Both the position numbers and the translations under genes were made by a program. This document shows positions 1 to 10,154 of a DNA stretch of 64,000 bases, piece after piece (positions within the stretch are counted from its first letter, which is position 1; every line of letters begins with the position of its first letter). The DNA lies in contig NZ_PHUG01000001.1 of assembly GCF_002813325.1 (NCBI RefSeq), positions 3,906,001 through 3,970,000 on the forward strand. The letters are read 5' to 3'. This stretch comes from Janthinobacterium sp. 64. Lineage in GTDB: Bacteria; Pseudomonadota; Gammaproteobacteria; Burkholderiales; Burkholderiaceae_D. The notes beneath the pieces are model-generated. The model saw only the letters and a list, made by a program, of their open reading frames with translations, searched no databases and was not told the origin of the DNA.

Positions 1-1
1 G

Positions 2-304
2 CTGGCGCTGGCCGTCGCCTTGACGCAGGCGGGGCAGGACCAGCAATTGCCGCCGATGCTGCGCGCCTTCGCCTACCTGCCGTTCGAGCACGCGGAAGAC
101 CTGGCCATGCAGGCGCGCGCCGTCGAATTGTTCCAGCTGCTGTCGCAGGCGCAGCCCGGCTTTGAGGGCATGCTCGATTATGCCGAGCGCCACCAGGAAG
201 TCATCGCCCGCTTTGGCCGCTTCCCGCACCGCAACGCGATCCTGGGCCGCGCTTCCACGCCGCAAGAGCTGGAATTTCTGCGCCAGCCGGGATCGAGTTT
301 TTAG
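2..304 (+). CDS. DUF924 family protein, C-terminal part (truncated by window start)
   Basis: The reading frame is open from base 2 to the stop at 304, so only about the last 100 residues are visible and the true start lies upstream of the window. The visible part has the aromatic and histidine-rich helical segments typical of DUF924 proteins, including LPPMLRAFAYLPFEHAED near the start, YAERHQEVIARFGRFPHRN in the middle, and a C-terminal block on PQELEFLRQPG. DUF924 is a widespread helical family of unknown function. The next gene starts 9 bases downstream on the same strand, so the two may be cotranscribed. Confidence 0.8.
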   Translation: MALAVALTQAGQDQQLPPMLRAFAYLPFEHAEDLAMQARAVELFQLLSQAQPGFEGMLDYAERHQEVIARFGRFPHRNAILGRASTPQELEFLRQPGSSF

Positions 305-313
305 AAAATCATC

Positions 314-1141
314 ATGAATGTCACTTTGAATATCATCGGCGCCGGCCACGTGGGCCGCGTGCTGGGCCGCTTGTTCGCCGGCGTGGAAGGTGTCGCCGTG
401 CAGGACGTGCTGACACGCTCGATGGCCTCGGCGCAAGCGGCCGTCGCTTTCATCGGCGCCGGCACGCCCGTCGCCAGCTATGCGGCCTTGCGCCACGCCG
501 ATGTCACCCTGCTGGCCGTCTCCGACGACCAGATCGGCCCGGCCTGCGCGGCGCTGGTGGCCGAGGGACGGCAAGCGGGCGCCATCGTATTTCACTGCAG
601 CGGCGCGCTGGCGTCCAGCGTGTTGTTGGCGGCCACGCAGGCCGGTGCATCGGTGGCCAGCGCGCACCCGATCCGCAGCTTTGCCGACCCGGCACAAGTG
701 GCCGCCACCTTTGACGGCACGTTTTGCGGCGTCGAAGGCGATCCGCTGGCGCTGGCCTTCCTCACGCCAGCCTTGAACGCCATCGGCGCGCGCCCCGTGC
801 CCATCGACCCGGCCGCCAAGACCCTGTATCACGCCGCTGCCGTGTTTGCCAGTAATTACCTGGTGACGGTGCTCGACGCGGCCCTGCGCGCCTACCAGGC
901 AGCCGGCATTGCCGAGCCCGTGGCGCGCGAACTGGCCCAGCCTTTGGTGATGGAAGCGGTGGCCAATGTATTCCGCCTGGGCGCCGCGCCGGCGCTCTCC
1001 GGCCCCATCGCACGGGGCGACTCGGCCACCGTGCAACGCCAGCAGCAGGCGGTGCAAAGCTGGGATGCCGCCACGGGCGAGTTGTACCGGGCGCTGGTGG
1101 CGCCCACGCAAGACCTGGCCAGGCGCAAGCGCGGAGGATGA
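314..1141 (+). CDS. Rossmann-like/DUF2520 domain oxidoreductase
   Basis: A 275-residue protein beginning with a nucleotide-binding glycine motif (IIGAGHVGRVLGRLF, residues about 7-21), followed by an alpha/beta Rossmann half and a helical C-terminal half matching DUF2520. These proteins resemble pyrroline-5-carboxylate reductase and F420-dependent NADP reductase-like dehydrogenases. The substrate is unknown. Conserved blocks such as FHCSGALAS (about 94-102) and AHPIRSFADP (about 117-126) are as expected for the family. The length is complete for the family. The downstream neighbour on the opposite strand converges and ends 2 bases away. Family call is secure, physiological role is not. Confidence 0.8.
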   Translation: MNVTLNIIGAGHVGRVLGRLFAGVEGVAVQDVLTRSMASAQAAVAFIGAGTPVASYAALRHADVTLLAVSDDQIGPACAALVAEGRQAGAIVFHCSGALASSVLLAATQAGASVASAHPIRSFADPAQVAATFDGTFCGVEGDPLALAFLTPALNAIGARPVPIDPAAKTLYHAAAVFASNYLVTVLDAALRAYQAAGIAEPVARELAQPLVMEAVANVFRLGAAPALSGPIARGDSATVQRQQQAVQSWDAATGELYRALVAPTQDLARRKRGG

Positions 1142-1142
1142 C

Positions 1143-2597
1143 TCAGGCGGCGTGCACGCGGTTGCGGCCGTGATGCTTGGCCTGGTACAGGGCGCTGTCG
1201 GCGCGCGAAAAGAAGGCCGATTCGCTTTCGTCGCGCCGGTATTCGGCCACGCCCAGGCTGATCGTCACGGTTAGCTGCGGCGCGGGCAGGCCGAAATCGT
1301 GGCCTTCGACAGCGGCGCGCAGGTTTTCCGCCACTTCCGCCGCCTGCGCCAGGCTGCAGTTATTCAGCAGCACCAGGTATTCCTCGCCGCCCCAGCGCGT
1401 GATGACGTCGCTTTCGCGCACGGTGGCGCGCGCCACGTCCGCCACGCCACGGATGACCTTGTCGCCCCACAGGTGGCCGTGGGTATCGTTGACGCGCTTG
1501 AAGAAATCGATGTCGAACAGGATGGCCGACATCGGTTGCTCGTTGCGCCTGGACAGGAGCATGGCGCGCTGGAACAGCAATTCCAGCGATTGGCGGTTCA
1601 GCAAGCCCGTCAGCGCATCCGTCGAGGCGATGCGTTCGATGCGGCGCTGGTAGCGGTTCACCGTCAACAGGGTCAGCAGCAATACCAGCACGGTGACGCC
1701 AAAGCTGATGGCCAGATTCAGGATGAACACGCCCTGCAGCGACTTGACTTCGTCGCTGACATTCTGCTCGACCACCAGGTACCAGCCCAGCTCGGGAATG
1801 AAACGCGAGTTGACGAGGATTTGCGCACTGCCCAGCTGGTACGACAGGTGCGTCGGTGCGCTCTGGTGGTTGATGATCTGGTCGGCAATGCTGCTCACGC
1901 CAGGCAAATTGCGGATGTTGCCGCGACCCTCGCGCATGGTCTTGCCCGCTAGTACCAGGGCGCCGGCGCCGTCGACAAAGTAGATGTTGCGGTGAAAGCG
2001 CGCCTGGTAGCGGTCGATGATGTGGCTCATGGTTGCCAGGGTCAGGCCGATGCCCGTGGCGCCGATGAACTGGCCATCGTAATCATAAACGCGGTGGTTG
2101 ATGAAGATGGTCATGCTGTCGCGGTTGGCCATGTCCACATCGACATTGGTTTCATAATCGGTGCTGTCCATGGCGCGCACGCGGTAGTACCAGAGGTCGC
2201 GCGTTTCTTGCGGGCTGACGGATTTCAGCGTGCCTTCCGCGTAATAATATTTGCTGCTCTTGTCGGAAACGAGAAAGCTGGTGATGGCGCCGTATTTCTT
2301 CTTGACCTCGGCCAGGTAGCGCACGATCTGCGCCGGGTTGCTTTCGCCGGCGAGGATCCAGTCGCGCACGAAGGTATCGTGCGCCATCAGCGACGAGATG
2401 AAGACGGGGCGCAGCATGTCCTTCTGGATTTCCGAGTAAATGTTGTCGCCCGTCAGCGGCAAGGTCTGGTCGGCGATGCCATGCTCGATGGCCTGGCGCG
2501 ACGCCAGGTAGCTGGCCAGGCTGGTCGCCATGAAGCCCGCACCCAGGATCAGGGTCAGGAGGATGAGCAGGCGGTACTTGATCGACAGAAGGCGCAT
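1143..2597 (-). CDS. Membrane diguanylate cyclase with periplasmic dCache-like sensor
   Basis: The ATG at 2597 is chosen because the protein then begins with MRLLSIKYRLL followed by a transmembrane helix (about 9-31); the longer open frame upstream is not coding-like. The result is 484 residues. A periplasmic region of about 250 residues, probably a double Cache sensor, is followed by a second membrane helix (about 289-314) and a GGDEF domain. The active-site loop reads GGEEY (about 403-407), a functional variant, and the inhibitory I-site RESD lies five residues before it, so product inhibition by c-di-GMP is predicted. The protein should synthesise c-di-GMP from two GTP in response to an unknown small ligand. 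No EAL domain is present. Confidence 0.88.
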   Translation of the reverse strand: MRLLSIKYRLLILLTLILGAGFMATSLASYLASRQAIEHGIADQTLPLTGDNIYSEIQKDMLRPVFISSLMAHDTFVRDWILAGESNPAQIVRYLAEVKKKYGAITSFLVSDKSSKYYYAEGTLKSVSPQETRDLWYYRVRAMDSTDYETNVDVDMANRDSMTIFINHRVYDYDGQFIGATGIGLTLATMSHIIDRYQARFHRNIYFVDGAGALVLAGKTMREGRGNIRNLPGVSSIADQIINHQSAPTHLSYQLGSAQILVNSRFIPELGWYLVVEQNVSDEVKSLQGVFILNLAISFGVTVLVLLLTLLTVNRYQRRIERIASTDALTGLLNRQSLELLFQRAMLLSRRNEQPMSAILFDIDFFKRVNDTHGHLWGDKVIRGVADVARATVRESDVITRWGGEEYLVLLNNCSLAQAAEVAENLRAAVEGHDFGLPAPQLTVTISLGVAEYRRDESESAFFSRADSALYQAKHHGRNRVHAA

Positions 2598-2863
2598 GGA
2601 GACGAGGAAGTGGCAGGCGGGAAGGCTATCGTGACGCAAGCCAAAAGTATGCAGCAGGCCGGGTATTGGCGCAATGATAACTGGCTTTATTGACAATTTG
2701 CACTGGTGTCCGCGACAAGATAACCACGACTTACCAAATAAAAGTGCCGATTTGTCGACAAAGATGCAAATTAGCAATAAGATTTGACGATGGGAATCAT
2801 TGCGCACCGCCCCTGTCTTGCCGTCCGTTTCAGGCGCAGGACACCACGCGCAGGGAGTGTAGT

Positions 2864-3226
2864 ATGTTATTTTTAAAGAGTACGTCTGTCAGCAAGGCCC
2901 CCGGCATTTATGAAGTCGATATCGCCGCCAAACCACCGGGCAAGACCTTTGGCATTTTTCTCGCCACCGATCCCGACCATCCGCCATCAGCCTTGCTGGG
3001 GCAATTGAAGGCGTTGGGCTTCGAGAACACCTATAGCTCGCCCTACCTGCACAAGGATGGGGGCAAAGTGCTGGACCTGCATTTCCAGAAGGATGGCACG
3101 GATATCTTCAAGGGCTGGAAAACCGAGGAGTGCACGCAGAACGTGGCGGCCATCACGGCGCTGTTCGAGGAGCATGGCATCACCATCGCGCCGAGGGTCA
3201 TGTCGATGGCGGAAGCCTACGCTTAA
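2864..3226 (+). CDS. Small conserved hypothetical protein
   Basis: A 120-residue soluble protein; the start at 2864 is preceded by AGGGAGTG at a suitable distance, and the upstream extension of the frame lacks coding character. No signal peptide, membrane helix or recognised catalytic motif is seen. The sequence alternates strands and helices (a VYEVDI-like strand start, a central LGQLKALGFENTYSSPYLHKD segment, and a C-terminal helix on AAITALFEEHGITIAP), compatible with a compact alpha/beta fold. I do not recognise the family. Neighbours are a divergent diguanylate cyclase and a convergent molybdopterin-domain gene, which give no clear functional clue. Confidence 0.6.
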   Translation: MLFLKSTSVSKAPGIYEVDIAAKPPGKTFGIFLATDPDHPPSALLGQLKALGFENTYSSPYLHKDGGKVLDLHFQKDGTDIFKGWKTEECTQNVAAITALFEEHGITIAPRVMSMAEAYA

Positions 3227-3241
3227 TCTGCCTCAACCGCG

Positions 3242-3823
3242 TCAACCCGCCTCCACGCCAATGTGATACAGCGCCCACGGGCAGCTGGCAAAACGTTCGG
3301 CCAGGGGCAGCGCCGCCACGGCCGCGATGCGGTCCGCGTCATGGATCGCCCATAGCGGCCCCAGCCCGCCCAGCGCCATCGCCTGCCCGTCCAGGTGGGT
3401 GGCGACGATAAAACGCTGCGCGCGCGCCTGCGCCATGGTCAGCGCCGCCGCATAGCCATCCACGGCACGCAGCAGCAGGCGCACATCATCGTCCTCGGGG
3501 GCGCCCGCCGCCTTCAAGACATCGACCAGCAGCGGCCCGCGCAGGGCATGCGCCTTGCCGTCGTATTCCAGGGTGGGGTGGATGGTGCGCGCCGGCAAGT
3601 TCGCCAGCGCCGCGAAGTCGAATGCCCGCGCCCGCTCAAAACTGATTTTTTGCTTGTGCATCATCTGGTCGCGCACGGCGTCGAACGGCCCCCGGTTGGG
3701 TTTGGCGATGCTGCCCGTGATGGTCAGCAAGGCCGGACCGCGCAGGCCGGCGGGCGCCGCCCGGGCGATGGCGGGCAGGGCGGTGGCCGCCATGGCGGCG
3801 GCGAGAAACTGGCGTTTGTGCAT
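3242..3823 (-). CDS. Exported molybdopterin-binding-domain protein (SUOX-like fold, small)
   Basis: A 193-residue protein with an N-terminal export signal (MHKRQFLAAAMAATALPAIARA, lysine/arginine then hydrophobic stretch). The remainder resembles the oxidoreductase molybdopterin-binding fold: an early strand LLTITGSI, a central YDGKAHALRGPLLVDVLKAAGAP block, and VRLLLRAVDGYAAALTMAQA. Such short proteins are often annotated as molybdopterin-dependent oxidoreductases. The cysteine that ligates molybdenum in sulfite-oxidase-type enzymes is not apparent; the only cysteine is near the C-terminus (ASCPWALYHIG). It may therefore be a degenerate or ligand-binding relative. It converges with the upstream hypothetical gene. 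Confidence 0.65.
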   Translation of the reverse strand: MHKRQFLAAAMAATALPAIARAAPAGLRGPALLTITGSIAKPNRGPFDAVRDQMMHKQKISFERARAFDFAALANLPARTIHPTLEYDGKAHALRGPLLVDVLKAAGAPEDDDVRLLLRAVDGYAAALTMAQARAQRFIVATHLDGQAMALGGLGPLWAIHDADRIAAVAALPLAERFASCPWALYHIGVEAG

Positions 3824-4048
3824 GCACCTCTCCTGTTCGTCCGAAATTCAAATTGTTCTTAAGTCTATCTTAAGTTCGCTCAACAGTGCGCATTGTATGG
3901 TTATTGTCAGTTTGGAATGTCCGCTTACATCTTGTCACAGTTCTTACGGAATGGAGAAAGACGTAGCTTTTTTCGGCTGTTATTGTGTCCTCATCGCACT
4001 TCGCTGAACTGCGAATCCAGGCACCATTCACTAATTGAGAGAGAGAAC

Positions 4049-4630
4049 ATGATGAAGAAGAAAATCCTGTTTGCAATGATCGCTTCCGTTACCGCATTCA
4101 CCGGCATGAGCGCCGCGCACGCCGAAGGCGCCTATGTGGGTGCTGGCGTCACGGGCAACCGTTATAACTTCGATATTCCTGGCGCCACCAGCGCCGATAA
4201 TCACAGCGGCTACAAGGCCGGCGCCAAGATCTTCGCCGGTTACGATTTCGATAAAACCTGGGCGGTCGAGGGCGGTTACGCCGATTTCGGCAGCAAGGAT
4301 TACAGCTATGTCACGGGCGCCGGCAACGGTTCCGTGAAAAGCGATTCGCACGGCTACTATCTGGCCGGCAAGGCCAGCATGCCCGTGACCGACAAGGTCG
4401 GCGTATTCGGCAAGCTCGGCGTGGCCAAGGTCAAGAATAGCCTGAGCGGCACGGGCCTGTCGACCGGCATCAGCGGCAACGACAAGACGGGCGTGTACGC
4501 TTCCGTCGGTGCCCAGTACGCGATCAACGAGAAAGTCTCGCTGACGGCGGAAGTGGAACATTTCGGCAAGAGCGCCGACCAGGGCCGCAAGGCTACGGGC
4601 TTAGCTCTTGGCGCACGCTACAATTTCTAA
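4049..4630 (+). CDS. Outer membrane beta-barrel protein (OmpA-like/OmpW-like, 8-strand)
   Basis: The start at 4049 is preceded by GAGAGAGAAC and gives a clean signal peptide (MMKKKILFAMIASVTAF..SAAHA, cleavage about residue 23) in a 193-residue protein. The mature part is a run of alternating amphipathic strands with aromatic ends (AYVGAGVTGNRYNF, KIFAGYDFDKTWAVEGGYADF, GYYLAGKASMPVTDKVGVFGKLG, ASVGAQYAINEKVSLTAEVEHFG) and ends in LGARYNF, the C-terminal phenylalanine signature for BAM-mediated assembly. This matches the outer membrane beta-barrel domain family. No OmpA peptidoglycan-binding domain follows. It is monocistronic and ends at a strong terminator. Confidence 0.88.
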   Translation: MMKKKILFAMIASVTAFTGMSAAHAEGAYVGAGVTGNRYNFDIPGATSADNHSGYKAGAKIFAGYDFDKTWAVEGGYADFGSKDYSYVTGAGNGSVKSDSHGYYLAGKASMPVTDKVGVFGKLGVAKVKNSLSGTGLSTGISGNDKTGVYASVGAQYAINEKVSLTAEVEHFGKSADQGRKATGLALGARYNF

Positions 4631-4650
4631 TTACTTAGAAATGTGCTGAA

Positions 4651-4686
4651 AAAAAAGGCAGTTACCACGAGGTAACTGCCTTTTTG
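4651..4686. terminator. Bidirectional intrinsic terminator
   Basis: A near-perfect hairpin (AAAAAAGGCAGTTACC, loop ACGA, GGTAACTGCCTTTTT) with A-tract and T-tract on both sides lies between the convergent outer membrane protein gene and ettA. It can terminate transcription from either side. Confidence 0.9.
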
Positions 4687-4702
4687 CATTGCTGCACCCG
4701 AT

Positions 4703-6373
<1,671 letters not shown>

Positions 6374-6460
6374 TAGAAATCTCGGGTGATATACAAAGAC
6401 GGACAGGATACGGTAAACGCCCGCTTCCGGCCAGCGCTGTACGCTGCCGGAGCGGGTCGG

Positions 6461-7345
6461 TCAGGCGGCCAGGCGCGCGCGGCGGCTGCTCCACAGCCCT
6501 TCGGCCGCGTACAGGGCCAGCGCCGTCCAGATGACGAGGAAGCCCAGCATGCGTTCGGGCGTGAACGATTCGTGGAAGACCCATACGCCGATCAGCAGCT
6601 GGCCCGTGGGGGCGATGTATTGCAGCAGGCCCAGCACGGCCAGCGGCAGGCGGCGCGCGCCGGCGGCAAACAGCAGCAGGGGGATGGCCGTGATGGGGCC
6701 GGACGCCAGCAGCAGCGCGCGCGTGGCGGTGGAATCTGTATTGACGAAGCCGCTCTGGCCGTGCCAGGCCAGCCACAGCATGTAGGCCAGCGCCAGCGGA
6801 AACAAAATCAAGGTTTCGAATGACAGGCCTTCCAGCGCACCGAGCGCGGCCGTCTTGCGCAGCAAGCCATAGCCGCCGAAAGTGGCCGCCAGCAGCAGGG
6901 CGATCCACGGCACTTGCCCCGCCTGCCAGGTGAGCCAGGCCACGCCGCAGGCGGCCAGGCCGATGGCCAGCCACTGCAGGCGGCGCAAGCGCTCGTGCAG
7001 CAGCATAAAGCCCAGCATGACATTGATCAGCGGCGTAATGAAGTAGCCGAGGCTGGCATCGACCACATGGCCGTTGTTGACGGCCCAGATATAGATGAAC
7101 CAATTGGCGGACAGCAAAAACGCACTGGCGACGAAGCCGGCCACGACCTTGGGCTGCGCTTTCAGGCTGCCCAGCCAGCTCCACTGGCGGCGCACGGTCA
7201 GCACGATGCCTAGAAACAACAGAGACCAGACCATGCGGTGCGCCAGGATTTCCTGTGGCGCGATCTCGCCGATGGCGTGAAAGTACAGGGGGAACAGGCC
7301 CCAGCACAGGAAGGCGAGGGAGGCGTACAACATGCCTGGATTCAT
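6461..7345 (-). CDS. rarD: RarD-type EamA-family transporter
   Basis: A 294-residue integral membrane protein with about ten hydrophobic helices in two EamA repeats. The opening MNPGMLYASLAFLCWGLFPLYFHAIG and the motif EILAHRMVWSL are characteristic of RarD (chloramphenicol-sensitive protein) within the drug/metabolite transporter superfamily. Its transported substrate is not established. The gene lies upstream of ettA on the same strand and divergent from kup. Confidence 0.9.
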   Translation of the reverse strand: MNPGMLYASLAFLCWGLFPLYFHAIGEIAPQEILAHRMVWSLLFLGIVLTVRRQWSWLGSLKAQPKVVAGFVASAFLLSANWFIYIWAVNNGHVVDASLGYFITPLINVMLGFMLLHERLRRLQWLAIGLAACGVAWLTWQAGQVPWIALLLAATFGGYGLLRKTAALGALEGLSFETLILFPLALAYMLWLAWHGQSGFVNTDSTATRALLLASGPITAIPLLLFAAGARRLPLAVLGLLQYIAPTGQLLIGVWVFHESFTPERMLGFLVIWTALALYAAEGLWSSRRARLAA

Positions 7346-7583
7346 GATGGGGTTCGCTGGAGAGTAGACAGTCTGTCATTATGGCTGAAAACATCGGGGG
7401 CTGCCCGGCGCCGCTGGCGAGGCGTAGAATGGCAACAAATCAATGGCCGCAAGCCCGCGCAGCAAGGCGGAGCGGTACAAAACCACGACTTTGGGGCAGC
7501 TGCGGAACCATGCAAAAATACTCTTGCTATTTGCTAATACCTATCATATTGTGCGATGCAACAAAACAAAAACGGGTGCAATC

Positions 7584-9461
7584 TTGACGTCGGAACACAA
7601 AAAAAGCGGCCTGGTCGGCTTGACACTGGCTGCCGTCGGCATCGTCTATGGCGATATCGGCACCAGTCCGCTATACACCCTCAAAACGGTATTCGACCCG
7701 GCCCACGGCCTGTCTGTCACGCATAACAACCTGCTGGGCATCGTTTCGCTGATCTTCTGGGGCCTGACCCTGATCGTTTCGCTGAAATACGTGACCCTGG
7801 TGCTGCGTGCCGACAACCGCGGCGAGGGCGGCATCATGGCCCTGATGGCGCTGGTGCTGTCGTCCGTCAGCAAGTCCTCGCGCTGGCATGTGCCGCTGAT
7901 GGTGATCGGCGTGTTTGGCGCCACCCTGTTCTATGGCGACAGCGTGATCACGCCGGCCATTTCGGTGCTGTCGGCGATCGAAGGCCTGGAAGTGGCCACG
8001 CCTGCCTTCAGCCCGTATGTGGTGTGGCTGACGATCGCCGTGCTGGTGGCGCTGTATTCGGTGCAGTCGCACGGTACGGCCGGCATCGGCCGCTTCTTCG
8101 CTCCCATCATGCTGATATGGTTTGTCGCGCTCGCCTTTATGGGCGTGCTCAACATCATCAAGTCGCCAGGCATCCTGGCCGCCGTCAATCCGCTGCACGC
8201 GGTGGCTTTCCTGCTCGACAATGGCCGCATCGCCTTCCTGTCGCTGGGCGCCGTGGTGCTGGCACTGACGGGCGCCGAAGCGCTGTACGCGGACATGGGC
8301 CACTTCGGCAAGAAGCCGATCCGCATGGCCTGGTTCCTGATCGCCTTTCCCGCGCTGGCGCTGAATTACCTGGGCCAGGGCGGCTTGCTGCTGGCGCACC
8401 CGGAAGCCATTTCCAATCCGTTCTACCAGCAGCTGGGCGCCTGGAGCGTGTATCCGCTGGTGATTTTGTCGACCATGGCCACCGTGATCGCTTCGCAGGC
8501 GACCATTTCCGGCACCTTCTCGATGACCAAGCAAGCCATCGCGCTGGGCTTCTTGCCGCGCATGCGCGTGCGCCACACGTCGGAAAGCGAAATCGGCCAG
8601 ATTTACATCCCGGCCGTGAACTGGCTGCAACTGGCCGTCGTGCTGCTGGCCGTGGTTGGTTTTGGTTCGTCGGAAAAGCTGGCCGCCGCCTACGGCATCG
8701 CCGTCACCGCCACCATGCTGGCCACCACGATCCTGACCTTCTTCGTCATCCGCTACCGCTGGAAGATGAATTTGCTGCTGTGCTGGGCCGCCACCGGTTT
8801 CTTCCTGATCATCGATGTGAACCTGTTCGCGGCCAGTTCCCTGAAACTGTTCCACGGCGGCTGGTTCCCGCTGTTGCTGGGTGCCGTCCTGTTCATCATC
8901 ATGCTGACCTGGAAACGGGGCCGCCAGCTGGTGTTCCAGAACCTGGAAAAGCACGCGATCCCGCTCAACGAATTTCTTTCGTCGCTGTTCATCGCGCCGC
9001 CGTTGCGCGTGCCCGGCACGGCCATTTTCCTGCGCGGCGAAACGGATGGCGTGCCGCATGCGCTGCTGCATAACTTGCTGCATAACAAGGTGCTGCATGA
9101 GCGCGTCATTTTCCTCACCGTCTTCATGCATGAAGAGCCGTGGGTGTTGCCATCGGAGCGCGTGCGCGTGGTGGAGCTGGGCCACCAGTGCTATCAGGTC
9201 AATGTGCATTACGGCTTCAAGGATGAACCGGACATTCCGGCGGCGCTGGCGCAATGCGCCGAACAGGGACTCGATTTCGAGATGATGGAAACGTCGTTCT
9301 TCATCGCGCGCCAGACCATCATCTCGACGCCGGGGGCCGGCATGATGCCATGGCGCGAACACCTGTTCGTCACCATGTCGCGCAATGCGCGCACGGCGGC
9401 CGACTACTATCAGATCCCGAGCAACCGGGTGATCGAACTGGGTACGCAGGTGGAAATCTAG
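7584..9461 (+). CDS. kup: Low-affinity potassium uptake protein Kup (KUP/HAK/KT family)
   Basis: The family N-terminus begins close to the SGLVGLTLAAVGIVYGDIGTSPLYTLK block, so the TTG at 7584 is preferred over the longer frame. This gives 625 residues, matching the E. coli Kup length. About twelve membrane helices fill the first 430 residues, followed by a cytosolic C-terminal domain (PGTAIFLRGETDGVPHALLHNL and following). The conserved YGDIGTSPLY motif and VITPAISVLSA block are present. Kup carries out K+ uptake, probably with protons, across the inner membrane. It is monocistronic; the 5' region shows a weak GGGTG ribosome site and no K+-dependent riboswitch that I can recognise. Confidence 0.93.
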   Translation: MTSEHKKSGLVGLTLAAVGIVYGDIGTSPLYTLKTVFDPAHGLSVTHNNLLGIVSLIFWGLTLIVSLKYVTLVLRADNRGEGGIMALMALVLSSVSKSSRWHVPLMVIGVFGATLFYGDSVITPAISVLSAIEGLEVATPAFSPYVVWLTIAVLVALYSVQSHGTAGIGRFFAPIMLIWFVALAFMGVLNIIKSPGILAAVNPLHAVAFLLDNGRIAFLSLGAVVLALTGAEALYADMGHFGKKPIRMAWFLIAFPALALNYLGQGGLLLAHPEAISNPFYQQLGAWSVYPLVILSTMATVIASQATISGTFSMTKQAIALGFLPRMRVRHTSESEIGQIYIPAVNWLQLAVVLLAVVGFGSSEKLAAAYGIAVTATMLATTILTFFVIRYRWKMNLLLCWAATGFFLIIDVNLFAASSLKLFHGGWFPLLLGAVLFIIMLTWKRGRQLVFQNLEKHAIPLNEFLSSLFIAPPLRVPGTAIFLRGETDGVPHALLHNLLHNKVLHERVIFLTVFMHEEPWVLPSERVRVVELGHQCYQVNVHYGFKDEPDIPAALAQCAEQGLDFEMMETSFFIARQTIISTPGAGMMPWREHLFVTMSRNARTAADYYQIPSNRVIELGTQVEI

Positions 9462-9558
9462 ATATCGTGGCCATTGTGGCAACGTTGTATCGGTGCACCA
9501 TTTAAGGCCGAGCTTACGTCTGCTTACAAATGGGCCCGGCGACACCTGTTAAACTCCA

Positions 9559-9585
9559 GCCCGTACCGGTCCGCACCGTACGGGC
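9559..9585. promoter_or_regulatory. Inverted repeat upstream of the FKBP gene
   Basis: Two perfect 8-bp arms, GCCCGTAC and GTACGGGC, are separated by 11 bp and lie 34 bp before the FKBP start codon. No T-tract follows, so it is not a terminator for kup. It could be an operator or an mRNA 5' hairpin. Confidence 0.4.
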
Positions 9586-9619
9586 CCCAGCCATACACAC
9601 CAATATTTAAAGGGAAACC

Positions 9620-10081
9620 ATGAAATCGGTATTTCAAATGATCGCCACGCTCGCTTGTGCCGTGGTCCTGACCGCCTGCGGTGCTGCTGCCAACACCGAG
9701 AAGCCAGTCGTGCTCGACCCGAATACGCAGGTGAAAGACCTGGTCATTACCAATCCGGTGGTCGGCACCGGCACGACAGCGGCAGCGGGCGATACTCTGG
9801 ATGTGCTCTACACGGGCTGGCTGTACGACGCGAGCAAGCCGGACAACAAGGGCAAGCAGTTCGAGACAAACATGTCTGGCGCGGCGTTGCCTTTCCAGCT
9901 GGGCAAGGGTCTCGTGATTGTGGGATGGGACCGCGGCCTGGACGGCATGAAGGTGGGCGGCACCCGTATCCTGTCCATTCCGTATGACCTCGGTTATGGC
10001 AAGGTGGGCAAGCCACCGTTGATTCCCGGCTACGCGGGCTTGCTGTTTGAAGTCAAGCTTGTGAACGTGTCGAAAAAATAA
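9620..10081 (+). CDS. FKBP-type peptidyl-prolyl cis-trans isomerase, lipoprotein
   Basis: A 153-residue protein with a lipoprotein signal: lipobox LTAC with the acylated cysteine at residue 20 (MKSVFQMIATLACAVVLTAC). The mature domain is FKBP-like: GDTLDVLYTGWLYDASKPDNKG, LPFQLGKGLVIVGWDRGLDGMKVGG, RILSIPYDLGYGK and the final LLFEVKLVNV strand. The family catalyses Xaa-Pro isomerisation, here probably in the periplasm, anchored to a membrane. The start is preceded by AAAGGGAAACC. The gene is monocistronic and closed by a strong terminator. Confidence 0.93.
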   Translation: MKSVFQMIATLACAVVLTACGAAANTEKPVVLDPNTQVKDLVITNPVVGTGTTAAAGDTLDVLYTGWLYDASKPDNKGKQFETNMSGAALPFQLGKGLVIVGWDRGLDGMKVGGTRILSIPYDLGYGKVGKPPLIPGYAGLLFEVKLVNVSKK

Positions 10082-10104
10082 GCCCGCGCAGGGCTGCCAA
10101 TACC

Positions 10105-10133
10105 AAGGGCGATTCCACGGAATCGCCCTTTTT
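10105..10133 (+). terminator. Intrinsic terminator after the FKBP gene
   Basis: A perfect 12-bp stem (AAGGGCGATTCC / GGAATCGCCCTT) with a 2-nt loop followed by a T-run. It ends the FKBP transcript 24 bp after the stop codon. Confidence 0.9.
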
Positions 10134-10154
10134 GCTTGGCGGGCCTGGTCCTCG

